Notes: generated from the letters alone by a model not told the origin. Counted from the first letter of the stretch, positions 17,001 through 26,280 are shown. The stretch: DNA of 64,000 nt from Paenibacillus durus ATCC 35681 (GCF_000993825.1 NZ_CP011114.1:124001-188000), one strand, 5' to 3'. Program-made: numbers and translations.

Positions 17001-18106
17001 TTAAATCAAGGTCCTCAACGCATCGGCGGTAAACGGCTGCAGTTCGTTCAGCCGTCCGCTCCGAACTTTCATGACCCATTCCGGGTCGACTAGCAATGAG
17101 CGCCCTACTGCCACCAGATCGAATTCGTTGCGTACGAGCTTATCGATCAACCCTTCAAAGCCGACGATTGGCGTTACTTTCCCCGATGCCAATGAACTCA
17201 TGAATTCTTCGCTCAAGCCCACCGATCCAACTGTGATTGTCGGTTTTCCGGTTATTGATCTGACCCAGCCTGCTAAATTCAGGTCCGAACCCTTAAATTC
17301 CGGTTCCCAGAATCGCCGGGTCGAGCAGTGATAGGCATCAATACCTGCGGCTGTAAGCGGTTCTAGGAACGAAGCTAATTGTTCCGGCGTATCCGCGAGC
17401 TTAGCTCCGTAAAATGATGTCTTCCATTGGGAAATGCGTAGCACGATGGGAAAATCGGGACCAACGGCCTTTCTAACGGAGGCAATCACCTCTGCGGCAA
17501 AGCGGGTCCGTCCGGCCCAGTCATCGCCACCGTAGCGGTCAGACCTCCGGTTGGTCTGGTGCCAGAAAAATTGATCGATCAAGTAGCCGTGTGCGCCGTG
17601 GAGTTCTACACCGTCGAACCCGAGTCTCTTCGCATCGGCAGCAGCTTGGGCGTAAGCCTCTATAATGGAATGAATTTCCGATTCGCTCAAGGATACGGTT
17701 ACCGGATTGCCTGACAGATCGAGTCCGGATGGACCGACTGGGGGTGATTCCGGATTTGGCGGACGCCCGACTTGCTTTGTCATGCCAACATGCCACAGTT
17801 GGGGGAGGATGAGGCCTCCTGCTGCATGCACTTGCTCCGCGACGGCGGACCAGCCTTCCAAAGCAGGTCCGTAGAAATGGGGGACGTTTGGATTGTCCGC
17901 CGCAGCCGGATGATTGATAACGGTGCCTTCCGTAATGATCAGACCGACGCCGTTCTCGGCTCGGCGCCGGTAATACTGAGCGACATCAGATCCAGGGATA
18001 CCGTTAGGCGAGAATGCCCTCGTCATGGGTGCCATTACGATACGATTAGGAAGACGCAACTTGCCCAGCGTGAACGGAGCAAATAAAGGCTGAACGGTTT
18101 GGTCAT
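17001..18106 (-). pseudogene. Old yellow enzyme-type NADH:flavin oxidoreductase, cut off at its start by an IS3 element
   Basis: The body is a normal FMN-binding TIM barrel of the OYE family: PLFAPFTLGKLRLPNRIV at the start, then APMTRAF, YYRRRAENGVGLIITEGT, PQLWHVG, FDGVELHGAHGYLIDQFFW and GRSLLVDPEW. The expected start ATG (18104-18106) lies exactly where an IS3 element begins. It is also one base out of frame with PLFAPF, so there is an extra frameshift. A perfect ribosome site and ATG (19439) survive on the far side of the IS. If the element is removed, that ATG reads to the old start region in frame. I infer the gene is broken. Confidence 0.8.
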
Positions 18107-18135
18107 ACCCCTGTCAAGTAGACAATGAAAAAAGG

Positions 18136-18945
18136 CTAAGCAGCCAGCGCGTGCCGGTACTCAATCGGTGCGCGCTGTTTGAGTTTGGCCTGAAATCGCT
18201 GGTAATTGTAAAAATAGATATACTCCTCCACTGCTTGATGTATCTCGGTTTCTGACTTACACTGGTGGAGGTACAACTTCTCCGTCTTGAGATGCGAAAA
18301 GAAGGATTCGATGCAGGCGTTATCCAGGCAGGTTGCTTTGCGAGAGTGGCTGCCCTTGACGCCGAATTCCTCGAGTCGCGTGTTGTACGCCGCAGACGTG
18401 TACTGGAAGCCCTGATCCGAGTGGAGCACGGCCCCGGACACGTCTCTTTTTCGTGTCCATTGTTCGACCGTATCCAGGACGAGCTTGACGTCATTTCGCT
18501 CTGAGATCTGCCAAGCCACAATCTCATTGTTAAACAGGTCCTGAATGGCGGACAAGTAATAAAAGCGCGCACCGTCTGAGATATACGTAATGTCAGTCAC
18601 CAGCTTCTGCTGTGGCCCTGCCGCATGAAACTGACGCCTCAGCCGGTTCGGGTAGACCACAGAAGGCGTGTAGCTCGAGTACTTTCGTTTCTTCCGGATC
18701 ACCGAGGGAATCGACAACTCCTTCATTAGTCGCCATACTTTCTTGTGATTGACGAGATAACCCGCCTCCCGTAAAGCGGTTTTCATCCGGGGATATCCGA
18801 AGTAGGGATGAATCAAGTGAATCGCTAGCATATGCTCTTTGATTTCATGATCCCGCGAATGAGTTTCTTTACGCTTTGACCCGCTTGCTCGCCACTTGTA
18901 GTAGCTGGCTCTAGGGATTCCGGCAATGGCTAACAGACGTGTCAC
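18136..18945 (-). CDS. IS3-family transposase OrfB (DDE integrase part)
   Basis: A 269-residue integrase-type transposase. It has an HTH_21-like region (HLIHPYFGYPRMKTALREAG), the first Asp in QKLVTDITYIS, the second in GAVLHSDQGFQYTS, and the Glu in DNACIESFFSHLKTE, which completes the DDE triad. In IS3 elements OrfB is made as an OrfA-OrfB fusion through a -1 frameshift. Here the two frames are separated by about 24 bases between annotated ends, consistent with that. Confidence 0.93.
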   Translation of the reverse strand: MTRLLAIAGIPRASYYKWRASGSKRKETHSRDHEIKEHMLAIHLIHPYFGYPRMKTALREAGYLVNHKKVWRLMKELSIPSVIRKKRKYSSYTPSVVYPNRLRRQFHAAGPQQKLVTDITYISDGARFYYLSAIQDLFNNEIVAWQISERNDVKLVLDTVEQWTRKRDVSGAVLHSDQGFQYTSAAYNTRLEEFGVKGSHSRKATCLDNACIESFFSHLKTEKLYLHQCKSETEIHQAVEEYIYFYNYQRFQAKLKQRAPIEYRHALAA

Positions 18946-18968
18946 GCCGTGCCGGTCGCGTAACTCCT

Positions 18969-19313
18969 CTACGATTTGGTAGTTGTCCTGCGGACGGGGG
19001 CGACCTCCCTGACCAGATTTGGGTACCGCTTTTTTAGATAATCTACCTGCGCTTTCAGATAATCCCGTTCTTCCTCGACGCTAGCAAATTTCGTGCGTTG
19101 CCGCCCTTTAAGAGGGTTGGTTAATCCCTTGCGGGTGTCATACGCTTCCCCCGTTTTGTACTTCTTCACCCACTCCTGAAGTTGGGTCTTACTCCGGATT
19201 CCCAGTCGGGCTGAAACCGTCGTGTAACTGCCCGTCCCCTCCAAATAGGCCTGAACCGCCGCCGTCTTAAACTCTTCTCCATAGGTTTGAAATTTCTGTC
19301 CCTTTTTGGCCAT
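18969..19313 (-). CDS. IS3-family transposase OrfA (DNA-binding part)
   Basis: A 114-residue protein with a helix-turn-helix near the N-terminus (QTYGEEFKTAAVQAYLEG, SARLGIRSKTQLQEWVKKYK), then a basic stretch and a leucine-heptad-like helix (VEEERDYLKAQVDYLKKR) typical of OrfA. It is the first gene of the IS3 element and is preceded by GGAGG on the minus strand. Confidence 0.9.
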   Translation of the reverse strand: MAKKGQKFQTYGEEFKTAAVQAYLEGTGSYTTVSARLGIRSKTQLQEWVKKYKTGEAYDTRKGLTNPLKGRQRTKFASVEEERDYLKAQVDYLKKRYPNLVREVAPVRRTTTKS

Positions 19314-19470
19314 ACAAATATCCCCTCCAAGTTCACTCTATCCTCATGATACCATGAGGACTTTTTTGAGTGTCTACCTGAAGGGGATAATATCAGTTGG
19401 ATGAACGTCGGGAATAACTTTTTTTGAATGATTATTCATGCGCGTATTCCTCCTGCTGGTAGTTTTTGGA

Positions 19471-21009
19471 TTAATGAGACACGGATTGGGTGACGGTGTC
19501 AGCAGACGCAGCATCGGAACGCTTATGCAGCTTCGACGCTCCAACCGTCAGCGCGGCGATCGCACCGATAATCGTTACGCAAAGCGCAAGAGCAAATCCC
19601 TGGTTGATCGCGTTGCCCATCGCGAGTTTATAGAAGGAAACCAACTGCGGTTCAAAATAATCCTTGAAACGGAATACGGTTTCGGGATTCAACGGATCGC
19701 GATTCGGATCTGGATTCGGAAGAAGCTGGAATTTACCAATAGCCGTTGTGACCGATGACTTCATCTGCAGATTGACGATGACGGCCATGACCGAGACGCC
19801 CATCACGCCGCCGATGCTTCTGCTGAAGCCGACGAGCGAAGCGGAAACCCCTATATATCGTTTATCCACGCTGTAGGCGACGGCATTCTGAGTGATATTA
19901 TTAAGGGGTCCAAGAACACCCAGGCCGAGCACAACGGCAAGAGCGATGATTTGCCAATGAGGTACCTCAAGCGAGAGATTCATGAGCAGGATGGAGATTC
20001 CGATTCCAAGCACCATATTGACGAACATCACGGTACGAACCCGGAAGTGAGCCTGCAAATATCCGATTAACACGGAGCCGCAAATCATGGATAACATCAG
20101 CGGGGTCAGTAACAGCTTCACGCTGAACCCGTCGAACACATACATGGCATACAGGGGTAAGTAGGTCATCGCAGAGAAAAGTAAGGCGCCCTGACAAAAA
20201 ACGACAATGTTTGTGCCGGTCACCATTCGGTTCTTGAAAAGCTGGAGCGGCACGATCGGTTCTGATGCCCGTTGCTCTACAAAATAGAAGGCAATCATCG
20301 CCAATGCTGATATCGCGAACAATCCGATGATAAGCCAAGAAGACCAAGCGTAGTCTTTGCCGCCTAACTCCAACGCAAACATGGCAGAGACCGTCATGAT
20401 AACAATGAGCAGCGCCCCTAGGATGTCGATCTTCGGTTTGGCCTCGGAACGGGATTCCCGAAGCGTGCAGAGGAGCGAGACGAACGAAACGATACCGATC
20501 GGAAGGTTGATGTAGAAACACCAACGCCAGTTAAGCGACTCCGAGACCCATGCACCGAGCAGCGGTCCCCCGATTGAGGACAATCCTAATACCGCACCGA
20601 ACAAACCGGACATTTTCGCTGCGTCTTTCGGGTCGTTAAACAAGGTGTATATCAGCGAGAGCGAGATCGGGAAAATGGCGCCGGAACCGATGCCCTGAAT
20701 GACCCGATACACGATGAGTTGTTCGATGCTGCCGGCCGTTCCGCAAAGAGCGGAACCGAGCAGGAATAGACCGATTCCGATTAAATAAAAGGTTTTGCGA
20801 CCGAACATATCGGAGAGCTTGCCGAAAATAAGCATCGTACTGGTCCCGGCAAGAGCGTAGGTTGTGAACATCCAAGTGATTTTATCCAGGCCGCCGATGT
20901 CTGCTATGATATTACCCATGCTCGCGGAAATGATGGTGTTGTCTAGGGAGGACAGTATAAAGCCCAGTAAGATGGATATGAGAATGATGCCTTTCTTTTG
21001 CTTGCTCAC
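19471..21009 (-). CDS. DHA2-family MFS drug exporter (14 segments)
   Basis: A 512-residue membrane protein of the EmrB/QacA type. Signatures are LDNTIISASMGNI in segment 1, MLIFGKLSDMFGRK in the loop 2-3 motif A, and GGPLLGAWVSESLNWRWCFYINLPIG as motif C. GTG 21009 with AAAGGTGA upstream is a better start than GTG 21018. It lies 36 bases downstream of the azoreductase gene and is read from the same promoter, so the pair probably reduces and expels a quinone- or dye-like compound. Confidence 0.92.
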   Translation of the reverse strand: MSKQKKGIILISILLGFILSSLDNTIISASMGNIIADIGGLDKITWMFTTYALAGTSTMLIFGKLSDMFGRKTFYLIGIGLFLLGSALCGTAGSIEQLIVYRVIQGIGSGAIFPISLSLIYTLFNDPKDAAKMSGLFGAVLGLSSIGGPLLGAWVSESLNWRWCFYINLPIGIVSFVSLLCTLRESRSEAKPKIDILGALLIVIMTVSAMFALELGGKDYAWSSWLIIGLFAISALAMIAFYFVEQRASEPIVPLQLFKNRMVTGTNIVVFCQGALLFSAMTYLPLYAMYVFDGFSVKLLLTPLMLSMICGSVLIGYLQAHFRVRTVMFVNMVLGIGISILLMNLSLEVPHWQIIALAVVLGLGVLGPLNNITQNAVAYSVDKRYIGVSASLVGFSRSIGGVMGVSVMAVIVNLQMKSSVTTAIGKFQLLPNPDPNRDPLNPETVFRFKDYFEPQLVSFYKLAMGNAINQGFALALCVTIIGAIAALTVGASKLHKRSDAASADTVTQSVSH

Positions 21010-21045
21010 GGTTATCACCTTTCAAGGGTCAGCCTCTAGCTGACG

Positions 21046-21660
21046 TTAGAATATTTTTGCTGCTTGCTCCACATTCTGAAGCCCTTCCGCGATAATCTCT
21101 CGGCTGCGATCAGGATATTGATTATGCCCCTCAATCACAATCGTTGTCACGTTATGAATGCCGAACACCCGCAAATGCTTTTTGACGAAGTTTACGGCCA
21201 TTTCCTCTCCATCTGCATAGACACCCCCTCTGGCGTTTAATAAAGCGACCTTCTTATCGGGCAATAGTCCAACTAGTCCTTCGGCCGTGTACTGAAAGGT
21301 TTTGCGCGGCTGATGCAGATAGTCCAGATACGAATGCAATATCGCGGGAACCGTCAAGTTCCAGAGGGGGAAAGCGATGACGATTTTATCGGCGTACAGA
21401 AATTGCTCCAGATGTTGGTTAACAATCGTATGCGTGGCTTGTTCTTCCGGGGTTAGCGCGATGCCATTAGCGGATTTGTAGTTTCCCACGATCATACTGT
21501 CACCCAAATAAGGCAGCTGCTCTTGATACAAGTTAACTTGCACAATCAAATCGTCCGAATGGGTTTCCGTGTAGCTTTTCAAAAACGCATCGTACATTCT
21601 CACGCTGACCGAGTGTTCCGCAGAGCGGTTGTTCGCTTTGATAAACAAGGTGGTGGCCAT
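21046..21660 (-). CDS. azoR: FMN-dependent NADH:azoreductase
   Basis: A 204-residue flavodoxin-fold reductase. Characteristic parts are [20 protein letters not shown] at the FMN phosphate site, [19 protein letters not shown], the active-site region [15 protein letters not shown], and [12 protein letters not shown]. AzoR enzymes reduce quinones and azo compounds by two electrons. The start at 21660 has GGAGG eight bases upstream. It is the first gene of a two-gene unit with the MFS exporter, divergent from a SufR-like regulator. Confidence 0.9.
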   Translation of the reverse strand: MATTLFIKANNRSAEHSVSVRMYDAFLKSYTETHSDDLIVQVNLYQEQLPYLGDSMIVGNYKSANGIALTPEEQATHTIVNQHLEQFLYADKIVIAFPLWNLTVPAILHSYLDYLHQPRKTFQYTAEGLVGLLPDKKVALLNARGGVYADGEEMAVNFVKKHLRVFGIHNVTTIVIEGHNQYPDRSREIIAEGLQNVEQAAKIF

Positions 21661-21700
21661 TTTGAATTCCTCCATTCATAAGTCAATTTAAGATAGTTTA

Positions 21701-21774
21701 ACTTTATAAAGTATTTATTTTACAAAGTAAATATATCCATTGGTTTTGACTTTGTCAATATTTTTCTTTACAAT
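21701..21774. promoter_or_regulatory. Divergent overlapping promoters with three palindromes
   Basis: Plus strand: TTGACT 21746-21751, 17 bases, TACAAT 21769-21774. Minus strand: TTGACA (reverse of 21753-21758), 17 bases, TATATT (reverse of 21730-21735). The palindrome TTGACTTTGTCAA (21746-21758) forms both -35 boxes. TTTACAAAGTAAA (21719-21731) and ACTTTATAAAGT (21701-21712) lie in the azoR leader. One regulator bound here could block both promoters. Confidence 0.75.
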
Positions 21775-21825
21775 GTTTCTTGTACTGGATTGCCGCAATA
21801 TGCACGTTATTGGAGGTGGTGGCTG

Positions 21826-22491
21826 ATGAGCAAGAAAGATCAGGAATCCATTACGTCAACCAGAAAAAAGATAGTTACGTTACTGAAGCAGCATGGACCC
21901 ATGGATGCCGTATCATTAGCTTCCAAGCTGTCCTTGACGGGAATGGCGGTGCGTCAGCATTTATATGAACTGCAGAATCAACAGGTCGTTGAATTCGAAG
22001 AAGAAGCCCGCCCTATGGGCAGGCCGGCTAAGATGTGGAAACTGACTTCAGGGGCGAATGCCTGGTTTCCTAATGGATATTTGCAGCTGTCGGTCAGCTT
22101 GCTCCACGGGATCCGAGCATCGTTCGGGGAGGACGGGGTAGAAAAAATACTAGACGACCTGCATCAAACACAGAAGCAGCATTATCATATGTCCATATCG
22201 GATGAGACTGAATTGCAAGATAAGCTTCAGAGGCTGTCCATGCTCCGTATGAATGAGGGGTATTTTGCCGAAGTTCAGGAACAGGACGATGAAAGTTTTT
22301 TATTGATACAGAAGCATTGCCCTATCTTGGAGGCTGCCGATGCTTGCAGGGGGTTTTGCCGCAACGAAATTGAACTTTTTCAATCCGTGCTGGGCGACAA
22401 TGTTGTGATTGAACGGGTCGAATATCTCTTGTCCGGCGAGGGTCGTTGTACTTATCGGATAACGGAGCGGAAGCAAGCGGTCATTGGTTAA
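21826..22491 (+). CDS. SufR-like winged-helix regulator with a cysteine cluster
   Basis: A 221-residue regulator of the COG2345 type. The winged helix (about residues 10-75) reads KIVTLLKQHGPMDAVSLASK and MAVRQHLYELQNQQVVEF. The C-terminal half has CPILEAADACRGFC and a later GRCTY, the spacing that binds an iron-sulfur cluster in SufR. ATG 21826 has GGAGG upstream. Its promoter shares its -35 palindrome with that of azoR. I infer a redox- or quinone-sensing repressor of azoR-MFS and of itself. Confidence 0.82.
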   Translation: MSKKDQESITSTRKKIVTLLKQHGPMDAVSLASKLSLTGMAVRQHLYELQNQQVVEFEEEARPMGRPAKMWKLTSGANAWFPNGYLQLSVSLLHGIRASFGEDGVEKILDDLHQTQKQHYHMSISDETELQDKLQRLSMLRMNEGYFAEVQEQDDESFLLIQKHCPILEAADACRGFCRNEIELFQSVLGDNVVIERVEYLLSGEGRCTYRITERKQAVIG

Positions 22492-22866
22492 TGGGGATGG
22501 ATCGAAGTTCCAGTGCCGTTCGTGGAAGGAAATCCCGGAGCAGTATTACCCGTTACTGAAAAGATTCTACGCACGGGGGAAAACCAGGGGTTTACGGCTG
22601 CGGCGCTTTTCCGCTCGCAACACCGATTGGCTGAAATCCGGCGGCAGACAGAGCAGCTGCTTCGTAACGCTGTTCTCGTTATGCCTACGGCGGGAGGTAC
22701 GTGGACAAGGGAACAGGTAATGGCGGATCCTATCGGAACAAACAGCCAAATGGGCTTATACACCAATCATTGCAATTTGCTGGATTTAAGCGCTATAGCT
22801 ATTCCTGCCGGCGAAGCGGATGAACGACTTCCGTTTGGGATCACGATGTTTTCGCTGCCCAAGAAC
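22492..22866 (+). pseudogene. C-terminal remnant of an allophanate hydrolase-type amidase
   Basis: The frame starts right after the regulator's stop, without its own start region, and reads FVEGNPGAVLPVTEKIL, then AGGTWTREQVMADPIGTNSQ, GLYTNHCNLLDLSAIAIPAG and LPFGITMFSLP. These match the C-terminal part of the amidase domain of AtzF/allophanate hydrolases. The catalytic Ser-Ser-Lys half is missing. At about 22866 it switches abruptly into a metallophosphoesterase remnant, so both ends are broken. Confidence 0.75.
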
Positions 22867-22872
22867 GAAGAA

Positions 22873-23511
22873 ATTACAGGCGACCCATCCAAACCTCATT
22901 GTTGTCACGGGAGAATTAATCGACGGCAGGTGTACGGATCTGGATAAGGCTTTGCATTTCGTGGCGGGGCCACAAAAATTGCTCCGGTCTATTATGTGTC
23001 CGGCAACCATGAAGTGGGTTCGGGAGTCTATGATGAACTAAAGCAGCAACTGATAGAAGCCGGGGCAACGGTACTGGATAATGACAAAGTGAATCTTGTC
23101 TAGGGAGAAACCGCCATTACGCTGCTGGGACTGGCCGACCCGAATTTCGCGGCTTACGACTACATGGAATCCAACAAAGAATCTCGGGTATAAGAGGAGC
23201 TTGACCGCTTGATGGACGACACCTCCCCCCTTCATATCCTGCTTGCTCATCGACCGGAATTGATCCATGCCCATGCTCGGGCCGGTGTCGATTTGGTTTT
23301 TACCGGTCACGCGCGCATGGGGGCAATTCAGACTCCCTTTTGTAGGGGGGTGGTGGCTCCGGATCAAGGTTTATTTTCCGCCTATACGAGCGGAAGCTAT
23401 ACAGAAGGAGACACGACGGAAATTGTTAGTCGGGGACTGGGAAACAATATAATTCCCCTGCGAATATTTAATCGGCCGGAAATTGTGGTGGTTACGCTTA
23501 ACAGTGAGTAG
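22873..23511 (+). pseudogene. Decayed YkuE-like metallophosphoesterase
   Basis: Over about 210 codons the product can be followed through one frameshift (near 22970) and two in-frame stops (TAG 23101, TAA 23191). Segments are NLIVVTGELIDGR, APVYYVSGNHEVGSGVYDEL, ITLLGLADPNF, LHILLAHRPELI, DLVFTGHARMG and GNNIIPLRIFNRPEIVVV. The GNHE metal motif remains, but the usual GHAHGG is GHARMG. The N-terminal membrane anchor and first metal motif are gone. Confidence 0.8.
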
Positions 23512-23566
23512 CCATCCTGGCATTGGCATCCATATGGATATTGGAATTTGCGGAGGGGTATTGAAG

Positions 23567-24526
23567 ATGACATTTGATTTTAGGAACCTGTCCCGGCAGG
23601 AAGCCCTAACTATCCTTGATTTACCTGACGAGAACCTGCCGGAATTGCTTGATACCGTATACGCCATTAGGAAGAAATATAAAGGCAACGTAGTCAATAT
23701 TCAGCTTCTTACCAACGCCCGTAGTGGGAATTGTTCACAAAACTGTGCTTATTGTGCCCAATCCTATCATTCCACAGCGGATATTGATCGATACAATTTT
23801 ATATCCTCCGATAAATTGTTGCAGGATGGTTATGTTGTTCAGGAAAAAAATCTTGCGAGGCATTGTATAGGGCTGAGTGGCATGCGGTTCTCTGACCATG
23901 AGATAAATGAGTTTGCGAAAAATATCAGAGAACTAAAAAAAGCAGCGCAAACGCCGATATGCTGCTCTATCGGGCTTTTAACGCTTGAACAGGCCCAAAA
24001 ACTTAAAGAAGCGGGAGTTGACCGAATTAACCATAACCTGAACACAAGCAGAGATTTTTACCCGAATATCTGTACCACGCATACTTATGAAGAAAGAATA
24101 GCAAATATTAAAATGTTACAGAGCATAGGGTTTGAAATTTGCTGTGGCGGCATTATAGGTCTTGGAGAAGATAAAACCGATATTGTGAACATGCTGTTTG
24201 AAATCCAAGCCATAAATCCACAGGCCGTACCCATTAACTTTCTGATCCCCATTGAAGGAACGAGCTTGGCCAGTGCGGATACATCTCATTTGACCCCTGA
24301 ATATTGTCTGAAAGTATTGTGTCTTGCCCGGCTCCTGACTCCTAAATCGGACATACGTTGTGCCGCTGGGAGAGAGGTGTATCTAAAGGGAAAGGAAAAA
24401 TGGATGTTTTATGCGGTTGACTCTATTTTTGCCTCCGGGTATTTGACTGCCGACGGTCAAGGTATCGAAGATACCATTAGAGTCATAACTGACGCAGGAT
24501 TTCAATACTGCATAGAAGCTACATAA
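23567..24526 (+). CDS. bioB: Biotin synthase (radical SAM)
   Basis: A 319-residue radical SAM enzyme that would insert sulfur into dethiobiotin. NCSQNCAYCAQS (Cys56, 60, 63) binds the SAM cluster. CCSIG and CCGGIIGLGE hold positions of the second cluster's cysteines. VPINFLIPIEGT and IRCAAGREVYL match BioB, with the cluster arginine in IRCAAGRE. The region after the first cysteine (CIGLSGMRFSDHE) differs from the usual GRGPSD motif, so a BioB-like paralogue is possible. GGAGGGG precedes the ATG. No other bio gene is nearby. Confidence 0.82.
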   Translation: MTFDFRNLSRQEALTILDLPDENLPELLDTVYAIRKKYKGNVVNIQLLTNARSGNCSQNCAYCAQSYHSTADIDRYNFISSDKLLQDGYVVQEKNLARHCIGLSGMRFSDHEINEFAKNIRELKKAAQTPICCSIGLLTLEQAQKLKEAGVDRINHNLNTSRDFYPNICTTHTYEERIANIKMLQSIGFEICCGGIIGLGEDKTDIVNMLFEIQAINPQAVPINFLIPIEGTSLASADTSHLTPEYCLKVLCLARLLTPKSDIRCAAGREVYLKGKEKWMFYAVDSIFASGYLTADGQGIEDTIRVITDAGFQYCIEAT

Positions 24527-24767
24527 TGGTACTCCCGCAGCAACCAAAATATAATGGCTGTGGGGGCGCTTTGACATGATAGTCGATATCTGTGGCGGCA
24601 GGAATGATGGGTGGGCAGTTGTCCTGATCGAATAGTGGAATTGTCAATTTATCGGGACTTTTCATGTTTCTATAGCATATAAAAAAGCACCCGGTTAAAG
24701 TGATATGATCCGCCTATAGTAGACAGAAAAAAGCAAGCCATATACTCTGCTACTATGGGGGGATTCT

Positions 24768-24935
24768 ATGGGTGAAAAGTGGAAAACATATGACGTGGCC
24801 TTTAAAAAGAAGGCCGTGGATTTATATCTCAAGGAAGGATTGGGATATAAGTCTGTTGCGGAGCGCTTGGGGATTGACCACAGCATGGTCCGGAGCTGGG
24901 TTAAATTTTTTCGGCGGACACCCAAGTATGAGTAA
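24768..24935 (+). pseudogene. 5' fragment of an IS3-type orfA
   Basis: A 55-codon frame encodes a helix-turn-helix of transposase OrfA type (KTYDVAFKKKAVDLYLKEG, SVAERLGIDHSMVRSWVKFF). It follows an IS-like end containing CTATAGTAGACAGAAAAAAG near 24714-24733. The rest of the element is missing: unrelated coding sequence begins at about 24910-24928. Confidence 0.7.
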
Positions 24936-25143
24936 ATGGTGGGACTTTTCAGAGATTTTTGATGAAGATATTGATCAATTATTTGTTACGGTTAAAAAAT
25001 TGATTAATAGACTAATAGTGCATGAGAATTGCCATAGAGTGGTAGAAAAGAGTCCAGTTCTTTGGTCAACTTGGTTTTTGGATAATGCGATGATTCTATG
25101 GGATACTGTTTGGTTTGAAAGAATACAGAAGAATGTAAGGTGA
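24928..25143 (+). CDS. Unknown 71-residue protein
   Basis: A small acidic protein rich in Trp and aromatic residues (MSKWWDFSEIFDEDIDQLFV, CHRVVEKSPVLWSTWFLDN). Its ATG overlaps the stop of the orfA fragment, and no good ribosome site is present. The real N-terminus may have been lost when the IS fragment joined. No family is recognised. Confidence 0.45.
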   Translation: MSKWWDFSEIFDEDIDQLFVTVKKLINRLIVHENCHRVVEKSPVLWSTWFLDNAMILWDTVWFERIQKNVR

Positions 25144-25204
25144 TTTTAAGGGAAAAAGATATTTATAAAATATTCAGGTTTAATAAAAGTTGAGGGTTCA
25201 TGTT

Positions 25205-26167
25205 ATGCCAAAAAACGATAATATGCTGGCAATTCTATGGATGCTGAATTCGGGCGTAAAAATGACTGCAAAACAAATATCCGAAAAGTTAGAAATAAAT
25301 ATAAGGACAGTTTATCGGTATATTGATGCACTATGTGCCAGTGGAGTGCCTATAATATCCGACTCAGGTCATAATGGCGGGTATAGCTTGCTGAATAATT
25401 TTATCAGAGCACCTCTGCTATTTGATATTGAAGAAAAAAAGGCACTCCTTCATGCTGCTGTTTTTGCAAAAGAAGCCGGATACCCTTTGAGCGAGGCATT
25501 AGGCAATGCGACATCAAAATTGAAAATGTATTCGAATCAGGAGCAGGAAAGTATACTTAGCCGTCATTTAGCCGGGTTTGAAGTTATAAACCGCATGGGA
25601 GGCCCTTCTATTCAGCCGGTATTGGCGGAATTGGAGCAGGCAGTAGCAAACGAATTCTCTGTAGAAATTGATTATCGCACAAGCCATGAAGAACAACCCA
25701 AAAATAGGGTGATAGACCCCTATGGAATGGTTTACTGGAACAATAAATGGTATACTGTTGCATTTTGCCACCTAAGGAATGAGATCCGCAGCTTTCGGGC
25801 AGACCGGATTCTACAAATCAAGCGTACTCAAATAATATTTAAGCGTTCCGAAGCTTTTTCGGCCCGTGAATTTTTTATGCAAAATCTGTTACCTGATTTA
25901 GTGGGCAAAGACGGGTTAGTTTCTTTAATTATCGGAGGCAGGTCCGAGGCATTGGATGACTTATGCCTGCATTGGTTTTTGGGGCATCATCTGAAAGAGC
26001 GGATATCAAATCAAGCAATCTTTTTACTTGAGGAAAAATCAATTCATACCTATGTCCCTTATTTTCTCCTATCCTACGGGAAATCCATTCAAGTAATCGA
26101 ACCACAGAGTTTGAAGGAAAAACTTGTTGCTGTTGCGTCGGAGTTAATGGAATATTATCAACTTTAA
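25205..26167 (+). CDS. YafY-type regulator with HTH and WYL domains
   Basis: A 320-residue transcription regulator. The N-terminal HTH_11 reads ILWMLNSGVKMTAKQISEKL and RTVYRYIDALCASGVPI. The WYL ligand domain (about 140-310) has VIDPYGMVYWNNKWYTVAFCH and IRSFRADRI. WYL proteins often respond to nucleotides or single-stranded DNA and control stress or defence genes. The start at 25205 has GAGGG nine bases upstream. A perfect terminator follows, so its likely target, the DJ-1-like gene, is transcribed separately. Confidence 0.88.
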   Translation: MPKNDNMLAILWMLNSGVKMTAKQISEKLEINIRTVYRYIDALCASGVPIISDSGHNGGYSLLNNFIRAPLLFDIEEKKALLHAAVFAKEAGYPLSEALGNATSKLKMYSNQEQESILSRHLAGFEVINRMGGPSIQPVLAELEQAVANEFSVEIDYRTSHEEQPKNRVIDPYGMVYWNNKWYTVAFCHLRNEIRSFRADRILQIKRTQIIFKRSEAFSAREFFMQNLLPDLVGKDGLVSLIIGGRSEALDDLCLHWFLGHHLKERISNQAIFLLEEKSIHTYVPYFLLSYGKSIQVIEPQSLKEKLVAVASELMEYYQL

Positions 26168-26206
26168 TAGCTTCACTGACAGCAGATGTCAGTGAAGCTA
26201 TTTTAT
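26166..26206 (+). terminator. Terminator after the WYL regulator
   Basis: A perfect 16-pair stem AATAGCTTCACTGACA / TGTCAGTGAAGCTATT with a five-base loop and a following TTTA. Confidence 0.9.
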
Positions 26207-26280
26207 TATAATGATAATCATTGATTACCGATGGATGGTAGGCATCACTTGATGAATTGTAAAATAAGGAGAACATGCAA

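Larger units (their letters stand above)
18108..19386 (-). mobile_element. Complete IS3-family insertion sequence
   Basis: The 1279-bp element has imperfect terminal inverted repeats. The left end starts CCCCTGTCAAGTAGACA. The right end, read inward, is CCCCTTCAGGTAGACA, and both continue to AAAAAAG. It is flanked by 3-bp direct repeats ATA (18105-18107 and 19387-19389), the usual IS3 duplication. It carries orfA and orfB on the minus strand, both intact, so it may still be active. Confidence 0.88.

Noticed and set aside
24536..24575. CCGCAGC...GCTGTGG hairpin after bioB, considered as terminator
   Set aside because: One G-T pair, a long loop and no T run downstream.
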